Assembly (NCBI GenBank): GCA_946540105.1
Contig: CAMNIA010000003.1
Coordinates: forward strand, 1-49,080
DNA: 49,080 bases
Origin: an uncultured Prevotella sp.
GTDB lineage: Bacteria > Bacteroidota > Bacteroidia > Bacteroidales > Bacteroidaceae
Reading direction: 5' to 3'
Of the stretch, positions 42,991 through 49,080 are shown piece after piece; positions within the stretch are counted from its first letter, which is position 1; each line of letters begins with the position of its first letter. The notes below the pieces were generated by a model. That model did no database searches and was not told the DNA's origin. It worked only from the letters and a program-made list of their open reading frames with translations. Position numbers and translations under genes: made by a program.

Positions 42991-44827
42991 AGGAAATATG
43001 ACGTTCTTGCAGGCTGGCTGCCTTGGCTTCGGAGGCCTCCGACAGCTTGCCGTGAATATATTGTTCCATCAGGAGTCCGCCTATGGGAACACCATAGGTG
43101 GCACCCCAGCCGCCATTCTCCACATAGACAGCGACTGCAATCTTGGGGTTATCCATAGGGGCAAAACCCATGAAGACGGAATGATCGTGACCGCGATTCT
43201 GGGCAGTTCCAGTCTTACCGCATGCCATGAAGTCGTAGCGCGACAGCTCGTGACAGGTGCCACCCGTTGCTGATGCCCGCATGCCTTGCACCACATAGTC
43301 GTAAGCTGCGCGATTCGCCATGGTGTAACGCTTCTTGGTGTATAGCGTGTCGAGGGGTTCGCCCTGGATTTTCTTCACCACATGGGGTGTGATAAACCAC
43401 CCTCTGTTGGCAATGGTTGCTCCTAGGTTAGCTATCTGTAGCGGCGTAGCATTAACCTCGCCCTGACCGATGGCAATAGAGATAATGGTGAGTCCGTTCC
43501 ACGAACCTTTATAGGCTTTGTCATAGAATTGCGCATTAGGGATGAGACCTCGCTTCTCGCCGGGCAGGTCTACTCCCAACCGGTAGCCAAAACCCATTGA
43601 CACCATGTAGTCACGCCACGTATTCATCGCATTCTGTACCGTACCATATTTCGAGAGATGGGTGTTTATCATGTGGTACAACCCCCAACAGAAATAACCG
43701 TTACATGAAGTCGACAATGCTGGTACCAAGGGCAGTGGTGAGGCGTGACCGTGACATCCCACGTGAAGCCCGCGAAAGTTAAAGCCATGACCACAAGGGT
43801 AACTTGTCTGGGTGGGGTGGATGATGCCTTCTGTCATGAAGGTTAGCCCTTGGGTGGTCTTAAAGGTGGATCCTGGAGGATATTGCCCCATGATGCTGCG
43901 GTTAAGCAGAGGTTTCCAGACGTTCTGACTCAACAGGCGGTGGCTCTTGGAACGCTGGCGACCTACCATCATGCGGGGATCATAGCTGGGTGAACTGACC
44001 ATACAGAGTATCTCGCCAGTAGAGGGTTCAATGGCAACGATGCTACCTATCTTACCTTCCATAAGTCGTTCACCCAGTGCCTGTAGATTGGCATCGAGAC
44101 CCAGTGTGAGGTTCTTGCCCGCTACAGGACGGCGGTCGAACTTGCCGTTCTGATAGCGCCCCTGAACACGCCCGTGAGCATCACGCAACAGAATCTGAAT
44201 ACCTTTCTCGCCACGTAACTGCTTCTCATAGCTGCGCTCGACACCTAACTTCCCTATATAGTCGCCGGGCTGATAGTAGTCGTCTTCTTCAATATCAGCA
44301 GGAGAGACCTCTGCTACATCTCCCAAGACATGAGCAGCAAAAGGATAGTGATACTGACGGATGCTGCGCCGCTGGATGTAAAAGCCCGGAAAGCGGAACA
44401 TCTTCTCTTGGAAGATACTGAAATCCTCCTCTGACAGCTGACTCATGAAGATCTGCTGCGTATAGCGGGAATAGCCTGGATTCTTGTTGCGGTCTTTGAT
44501 TGTCGCCATGCGGTTGTCGAAATCCTGACGGCTTATGTTGAGCACCTCACACAACTCCAGCGTGTCTAAACGTCCTTTTATCTCGTTCATCACTACCATG
44601 ATGTCATAAGCGGGTTGGTTGAACACCAATAGCTTACCATTGCGATCGGTAATAATGCCACGTGAGGGATACTCTATCTTTTTAAGGAATGCGTTGGAGT
44701 CGGCACTCTTCTTGTAGTCATCGCTGGTTATTTGGAGCGTAAACAGGCGAATTATATACACTACAACAATGAGAGCTGCGACACCGCCAATCACATAGCG
44801 CCTATAATCTAACTCGTGGTTCTTCAT
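42971..44827 (-). CDS. mrdA: Penicillin-binding protein 2
   Basis: The 618-residue protein has one N-terminal membrane anchor (about 12-32). The transpeptidase motifs are S320-TFK, S374-C-N376 and K538-TG. The upstream pedestal region with IEYPSRGIITDRNGK is typical of class B PBPs. It cross-links peptidoglycan in the elongasome with RodA, MreB, MreC and MreD, all encoded here. It lies about 20 bp after mreD. Confidence 0.95.
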   Translation of the reverse strand: MKNHELDYRRYVIGGVAALIVVVYIIRLFTLQITSDDYKKSADSNAFLKKIEYPSRGIITDRNGKLLVFNQPAYDIMVVMNEIKGRLDTLELCEVLNISRQDFDNRMATIKDRNKNPGYSRYTQQIFMSQLSEEDFSIFQEKMFRFPGFYIQRRSIRQYHYPFAAHVLGDVAEVSPADIEEDDYYQPGDYIGKLGVERSYEKQLRGEKGIQILLRDAHGRVQGRYQNGKFDRRPVAGKNLTLGLDANLQALGERLMEGKIGSIVAIEPSTGEILCMVSSPSYDPRMMVGRQRSKSHRLLSQNVWKPLLNRSIMGQYPPGSTFKTTQGLTFMTEGIIHPTQTSYPCGHGFNFRGLHVGCHGHASPLPLVPALSTSCNGYFCWGLYHMINTHLSKYGTVQNAMNTWRDYMVSMGFGYRLGVDLPGEKRGLIPNAQFYDKAYKGSWNGLTIISIAIGQGEVNATPLQIANLGATIANRGWFITPHVVKKIQGEPLDTLYTKKRYTMANRAAYDYVVQGMRASATGGTCHELSRYDFMACGKTGTAQNRGHDHSVFMGFAPMDNPKIAVAVYVENGGWGATYGVPIGGLLMEQYIHGKLSEASEAKAASLQERHISYGTTSR

Positions 44828-44848
44828 GGTTCTCCCCCCCTTCTCTCT

Positions 44849-45349
44849 TTATCCTTTCTTCGATATCTCAAGGGTAAAAATCAGCACCACAGTCAGGGCA
44901 GCACTGCAAATGGTACACAGCAGCCAACGGGTGATGTTGAAAAAGGAGAATTGCTCCAAGGCAAAGAACAATACGCAGAAAAGCAGTACCAAGGGTATGC
45001 TGTAGTAGGCATACTTCTGATAGCCTAGTGTCTTCAACGAAGGATTCAGACCTTCTGTAAAAGCTTTCGATACAAACAGTTGCAGATAGTATGGCTGGAT
45101 GGCTGCCAATGCTGTCAACGAAGCGGCAGCCAAGCCTGGGGTGTTAAAGAAACAGTCAACACTCAATCCCATAGCAAAACCCCATAGCAACACAGCCCAT
45201 CGGGGATGCTGTGAGGGGAATTGCAAGATGAAATAGACATACAACAATGGCATAGCCACACCAAACAAGTGTATGCGTCCCAGTACGATAACCTGTGCTA
45301 AAAGTAACAGCAGGAACCACCCTATGCGTTTTAGTGTGTCTATTGACAT
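44849..45349 (-). CDS. mreD: Rod shape-determining protein MreD
   Basis: The 166-residue protein is strongly hydrophobic with about five membrane segments. Size, composition and position between mreC and mrdA give the identity. MreD is an inner-membrane part of the elongasome. It starts 5 bp after mreC. Confidence 0.88.
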   Translation of the reverse strand: MSIDTLKRIGWFLLLLLAQVIVLGRIHLFGVAMPLLYVYFILQFPSQHPRWAVLLWGFAMGLSVDCFFNTPGLAAASLTALAAIQPYYLQLFVSKAFTEGLNPSLKTLGYQKYAYYSIPLVLLFCVLFFALEQFSFFNITRWLLCTICSAALTVVLIFTLEISKKG

Positions 45350-45354
45350 TGGCT

Positions 45355-46224
45355 TTATTCTTTAACGTTCAGTTTCAACGAGTCTCTGGCTGACAGCATC
45401 AGTCTCATCCGCTCGGCAATGCTCTCATCACTAATGACTACAACATCACGCACTTTACCGAAGTCGGTCGAGAGGCGTACCTTCAGTCGGTATGACAGTC
45501 CGTCCTTGGAGTTATATGCTCCAACTACCTGTCCTACCAATATGCCTGGAGGGAAAATACTGGAGTAACCATTGGTTTCCACCCAGTCACCGCGACGGAA
45601 ACGGGCATGACGGGGGATGTCTTCTACATAGGCATAACCAGCATCACCACCATACCAGCGCAACACACCGAAATAGCCCTGACCACGAATAGCACAGCTG
45701 ATGCGCGACGAGTGGCTGTTCAGTACAGGAATGACCACAGCATAGTGTGTCGAGACGAGATAGGTGATGCCAACGACGCCATTTCCACATGCTACGCCCA
45801 TACCTTCCTTGACGCCATCGGCCGTTCCTCTATCTATAGTCAACAGGTTGTCTTCGCGTCCTAACTCGTTGCTGATGACCTTGGCTGGTATCACATGATA
45901 GCTGTTCAGCAACTGCATACCACGTTGCTCCTGCAGCGTCATCGTGTCTGTCTTCTCTGCATATAGACGGCGCAGCTGTGTCACCTGACGCTCCAGATAG
46001 AAGTTGCGCTGCACCAGACTCTTATTGACCTCCTTCAGTTTAAAGAACGACTCGACTGAAGAGTTCCATTCATATACCTGTCCTGCTATGGCATTGGCTG
46101 ATGAGAACCACACACTGCTCTGGTAGGTGTTATACTGAAAGAGCAGTGTCAGGCTGATTACTTCTAGTACAACAAACAACAACCAGTGATAGTGGCGACT
46201 CAGAAACGCTAGCAGGTTCTTCAC
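45355..46224 (-). CDS. mreC: Rod shape-determining protein MreC
   Basis: The 289-residue protein has an N-terminal membrane anchor (about 12-32), a coiled-coil stretch (about 60-92) and a beta-rich periplasmic domain with TIDRGTADGVKEGMGVACGNGVVG, quoted here only as the region 130-155. It scaffolds PBP2 in the elongasome. The start codon is GTG (46222-46224): no ATG lies nearby in frame, and the membrane anchor would be lost from any later Met. It begins 7 bp after mreB. Confidence 0.93.
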   Translation of the reverse strand: MKNLLAFLSRHYHWLLFVVLEVISLTLLFQYNTYQSSVWFSSANAIAGQVYEWNSSVESFFKLKEVNKSLVQRNFYLERQVTQLRRLYAEKTDTMTLQEQRGMQLLNSYHVIPAKVISNELGREDNLLTIDRGTADGVKEGMGVACGNGVVGITYLVSTHYAVVIPVLNSHSSRISCAIRGQGYFGVLRWYGGDAGYAYVEDIPRHARFRRGDWVETNGYSSIFPPGILVGQVVGAYNSKDGLSYRLKVRLSTDFGKVRDVVVISDESIAERMRLMLSARDSLKLNVKE

Positions 46225-46231
46225 TGGTTCT

Positions 46232-47254
46232 TTATCTCATTAAGAAAGTGAAGCGGTCAACATTCTTCAAGGCTATGCCTGCACCTTTGGCTACTGAGTG
46301 TAGCGGATCTTCTGCAATATGGAAAGGAATGTTTATCTTATCCTCAAGACGGCGATCCAAACCACGAAGCAGTGCACCGCCACCAGCCAGCCAAATGCCA
46401 TTCTTCACGATGTCGGCATACAACTCGGGAGGTGTGTTCTCTAAGGCAGAAAGCACGGCGTTCTCTATCTTTGCTACTGTCTTGTCAAGACAATGAGCTA
46501 TCTCTTGGTAGCATACGGGAACCTCCATTGGAAGAGCCGTGATGCGGTTCGGTCCGTGTACGATATAGTCATCGGGAGCCTCATCACCTAAATCGGTCAG
46601 TGCAGAGCCGACAGCTATCTTAATACGTTCAGCCATACGCTCCGAGACCTTTACATTATGCTGACGAGACATATACTCCTGGATATCAGCAGTCAGGTCA
46701 TCACCAGCCGTACGAATGGAGTTGTTTGACACAATGCCACCCAACGAGATAACGGCAATCTCGGTGGAGCCGCCACCTATGTCTACAATCATGTTGCCCT
46801 CAGGTGCCTCGACATCAATGCCTATACCAATAGCAGCTGCCATCGGCTCAAAAATCAGATAGACATCACGACCATCGGCATGCTCTGCTGAGTCTCTGAC
46901 AGCACGGAGCTCTACCTCAGTAGAACCAGAAGGCACACCAATCACCATACGGAGTGACGGTGAGAACAAGCGTGAACCACGATGCACCATCTTGATAAGT
47001 CCGCGCATCATCTGCTCACAAGCAGAGAAGTCGGCTATCACGCCATCACGCAGCGGACGAACCGTACGGATGTTGTCGTGTGTCTTTTCATACATCATCT
47101 TTGCCTTCGTTCCTACTGCCAGCATTTTGCCACTATGACGGTCGAGGGCTACCACAGAAGGTTCGTCAACAACAACCTTACCATCACTGATGATGATGGT
47201 ATTAGCTGTTCCGAGGTCCATGGCTATCTCTTGTACAAAACTGAAAAATCCCAT
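46232..47254 (-). CDS. mreB: Actin-like rod shape protein MreB
   Basis: The 340-residue protein has the MreB start with MDLGTANTII, the adenosine/phosphate motifs IVDIGGGSTEIAVIS and the late GIWLAGGGALLRGL. It forms membrane filaments that direct lateral wall synthesis. The amphipathic N-terminus (MGFFSFVQE) would bind the membrane. It is separated from purH by a 28-bp spacer of simple repeats. Confidence 0.97.
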   Translation of the reverse strand: MGFFSFVQEIAMDLGTANTIIISDGKVVVDEPSVVALDRHSGKMLAVGTKAKMMYEKTHDNIRTVRPLRDGVIADFSACEQMMRGLIKMVHRGSRLFSPSLRMVIGVPSGSTEVELRAVRDSAEHADGRDVYLIFEPMAAAIGIGIDVEAPEGNMIVDIGGGSTEIAVISLGGIVSNNSIRTAGDDLTADIQEYMSRQHNVKVSERMAERIKIAVGSALTDLGDEAPDDYIVHGPNRITALPMEVPVCYQEIAHCLDKTVAKIENAVLSALENTPPELYADIVKNGIWLAGGGALLRGLDRRLEDKINIPFHIAEDPLHSVAKGAGIALKNVDRFTFLMR

Positions 47255-47282
47255 TTCTTTACTTTTTTACTTTTTTACCTTT
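47255..47282 (-). repeat. Simple A-rich repeat between purH and mreB
   Basis: On the minus strand the spacer is about three copies of a 9-10-bp GTAAAAAA-type unit, ending just before the mreB ATG. It could act as an A-rich translation enhancer, as is usual in Bacteroidetes, and is prone to slippage. Confidence 0.6.
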
Positions 47283-47879
47283 TTACTTCTTCTCAAACCA
47301 TGCGTGTATCGCAGTGTCATAATGACTGCTGACACCAAAGGCACGGGTGGCTAGCATGCGGCGCTGGGCTAACGTGGTCTCTGCTCCTTGCTGGTTCAGT
47401 ATGTCCAGCAACACTCCATATTCTGCCTTCGATGGCACTATAACGACATCGTTGAAATTTTTTGCAGCAGCACGAATCAGCGAAATGCCACCAATATCTA
47501 TCTTCTCTATAATATCTTCTGCAGAGGCTCCGCTGGCCACGGTCTGCTCAAAGGGATAAAGGTCAACAACCACCAAGTCAATCTCAGGAATCTCATACTG
47601 AGCCATCTGCTCCCGATCTCCCTCAAGCGCACGGCGACCTAAGATTCCTCCGAAAATCTTCGGATGCAGCGTCTTCACACGACCACCAAGGATGGAAGGG
47701 TACGTTGTCACCTCTTCTACCTTCTGGCACGCATAGCCCAGCGACTCTATAAATGTCTGGGTTCCACCTGTTGACATGAACTTCACGCCCTCGTCATTCA
47801 GCTTCTTCAATAATTCTTCCAGCCCATCCTTGTGAAATACTGAAATGAGCGCGGTCTTAATTTTCTTACTATCTGACAT
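47283..47879 (-). CDS. purH: IMP cyclohydrolase, PurH N-terminal domain only
   Basis: The 198-residue protein is the MGS-like IMP cyclohydrolase domain of PurH. It has STGGTQTFIE, SILGGRVKTLHPKIFGG and IDIGGISLIRAAAKN, and ends HYDTAIHAWFEKK then stop. Standard bacterial PurH is about 500 residues and carries a C-terminal AICAR transformylase domain, which is absent here; mreB follows after 28 bp. It should still close FAICAR to IMP, so the formylation step must come from another gene. The stop follows a natural domain boundary, so this looks like a true single-domain gene, not a frameshift. Confidence 0.88.
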   Translation of the reverse strand: MSDSKKIKTALISVFHKDGLEELLKKLNDEGVKFMSTGGTQTFIESLGYACQKVEEVTTYPSILGGRVKTLHPKIFGGILGRRALEGDREQMAQYEIPEIDLVVVDLYPFEQTVASGASAEDIIEKIDIGGISLIRAAAKNFNDVVIVPSKAEYGVLLDILNQQGAETTLAQRRMLATRAFGVSSHYDTAIHAWFEKK

Positions 47880-47905
47880 ATTATTATAACGTTATAAATT
47901 GGGTG

Positions 47906-47913
47906 CAAAGTTA
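47906..47913 (-). promoter_or_regulatory. -7 promoter element for purH-mre operon
   Basis: The minus strand reads TAACTTTG, an exact TAnnTTTG, 27 bp before the purH ATG. No well-spaced -33 box is seen. It probably drives purH and, by readthrough, the mre genes. Confidence 0.6.
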
Positions 47914-48007
47914 CAAAAAAGCAAGCACAACACCTTATGTTTTCATAAAAATTTTCCTAGACGTAAAAAATTAAATGAGATATGTCAACAATGTGGAAAA
48001 AAAAACG

Positions 48008-48015
48008 TATCTTTG
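48008..48015 (+). promoter_or_regulatory. -7 promoter element for the aldolase-like gene
   Basis: TATCTTTG matches TAnnTTTG exactly, about 58 bp before the ATG at 48074. Between them lies a tiny frame, MAIKPKS plus stop (48032-48055), whose relevance is unknown. Confidence 0.55.
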
Positions 48016-48073
48016 CCACCATTATCTGACTATGGCTATTAAGCCCAAGTCCTAACATCTTATTAGTATCAGT

Positions 48074-49080
48074 ATGCTGTCATTCGAATGTGATTATAAT
48101 AACGGAGCACACCCCTTGGTGCTCGAGCAACTTATCAAATATAACAACGCAAAGCCTACGCCCTATGGCTTCGACACGTTCAGCGAACAGGCTAAACAAC
48201 GCATCCGAGAGGCTTGCGGACTACCCGAAGCTCAAATATTCTTCCTCACTGGCGGCACACAGACCAATGCCACCACCATTGACTCTATGCTCTATCAGTA
48301 CGAAGGGGTCATCTGTGTCACCAGCGGACATATCAATGTTCATGAGGCTGGAGCCGTGGAGTTTACTGAACATAAAATCATTACGCTACCTGAGGAATCT
48401 GGAAAGATGAGTGCACGTGTGCTCGACAAATACCTCGATGACTTCATCCATGATGGCAACAATGCTCATGCCGTCTTTCCCGGATTGGTCTATATCACTT
48501 TTCCTACTGAGTTAGGTACGCTCTACTCCGCACAGGAACTGAAAGACATCTATGCCGTCTGCCAGCATTACAACATACCACTCTATATTGATGGCGCACG
48601 GCTGGGATATGGACTCATGGCTCCGGACTGTGACATCACTCTACCCTTCCTCGCTCGCCATTGTGACGTATTCTACATCGGCGGCACAAAGATTGGTGCC
48701 TTGTGCGGCGAAGCTGTTGTCTTCACTAACCGACAGGCTCACAAGCACTTCTTCTCCATTCAGAAACAGCACGGTGCGGTCATTGCAAAGGGCGCACTCA
48801 TTGGACTGCAGTTCCTTGCGTTATTCTCTCCCGTACAACCTGATGGCACCATACTCTATTACCAACTGGCACGCCATGCCATCGAGATGGCCATGAAGCT
48901 GAAGCAACTGTTCAAAAAGAAAGGCTTCCCTTTCCTGCTCGACTCACCCACCAACCAGCAGTTTGTCGTGCTACCCAACGACACCGTCGAGCGACTGGCA
49001 AGCCACGTAGAGTTTACCCATTGGGGCAAGGCCGACATCCATCATACCGTATGCCGTTTCGTTACCTCATGGGCAACGAC
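48074..49080 (+). CDS. Low-specificity L-threonine aldolase (partial, runs off the edge)
   Basis: The reading frame MLSFECDYNNGAHPLVLEQL stays open to the end of the window (over 335 codons). It looks like a PLP-dependent beta-eliminating lyase/threonine aldolase. It has FLTGGTQTNATT, PLYIDGARLGYG (the Asp that contacts PLP) and YIGGTKIGAL, where K206 is the likely PLP lysine. These enzymes split threonine or allo-threonine to glycine and acetaldehyde. It is divergent from purH, with its own promoter element. The C-terminus is missing from the window. Confidence 0.88.
   Translation, partial: MLSFECDYNNGAHPLVLEQLIKYNNAKPTPYGFDTFSEQAKQRIREACGLPEAQIFFLTGGTQTNATTIDSMLYQYEGVICVTSGHINVHEAGAVEFTEHKIITLPEESGKMSARVLDKYLDDFIHDGNNAHAVFPGLVYITFPTELGTLYSAQELKDIYAVCQHYNIPLYIDGARLGYGLMAPDCDITLPFLARHCDVFYIGGTKIGALCGEAVVFTNRQAHKHFFSIQKQHGAVIAKGALIGLQFLALFSPVQPDGTILYYQLARHAIEMAMKLKQLFKKKGFPFLLDSPTNQQFVVLPNDTVERLASHVEFTHWGKADIHHTVCRFVTSWAT

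Overview
The window looks like chromosomal DNA from a Bacteroidales bacterium, most likely Prevotella-like. The reasons are: exact copies of the Bacteroidetes -7 promoter element TAnnTTTG in front of most transcription units; no obvious Shine-Dalgarno sequences at starts; Bacteroidetes-restricted families (GldH lipoprotein, DUF4290, a PSP1/RicT-like protein beside holB); and the order purH-mreB-mreC-mreD-mrdA-rodA. I see no phage, insertion sequence or CRISPR array.

Region 1 (1-6900) is a surface-glycan and LPS-type locus. The minus strand carries a partial fucosyltransferase-like gene, a GT6 (ABO blood-group-type) glycosyltransferase, an LpxL/HtrB-type acyltransferase and a WaaE-like GT2. 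Two tandem GT87-like membrane glycosyltransferases lie on the plus strand. A polyprenyl-phosphate GT2 and a polysaccharide deacetylase follow on the minus strand.

Region 2 (6894-18300) is mainly housekeeping. It holds a large receiver/PEP-synthase-like ATP-grasp fusion, M23 lipoprotein-obgE-adk-hpt, divergent nnr, tRNA-Lys, and tdk-gldH-PSP1-holB.

Region 3 (18380-30351) is accessory. It has an orphan receiver protein and a flippase, then an acyltransferase-3 gene and a 575-bp intergenic region with a 20-22-bp degenerate repeat array. Next comes a three-gene set of a small membrane protein and two exported WG-repeat/caspase-like proteins. One of these keeps the His/Cys dyad and the other has lost both residues. 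Four glycosyltransferases follow on the same strand.

Region 4 (30406-47879) holds core genes: yicC-gmk-nadD (minus), tsaB-DUF4290-murA-rimM-dxr-rseP (plus, ended by a strong hairpin), and the long minus-strand unit purH(N-terminal domain only)-mreBCD-mrdA-rodA-U32-DEAD helicase. A threonine aldolase-like gene runs off the right edge.

The most noteworthy observations are the active/inactive caspase-like pair, the GT6 plus fucosyltransferase blood-group-like chemistry, the one-domain PurH, the receiver/ATP-grasp fusion without a phosphohistidine domain, the Cys-to-Asp MurA, and the two-helical-turn repeat array. All calls come from reading the sequence; no database search was run.
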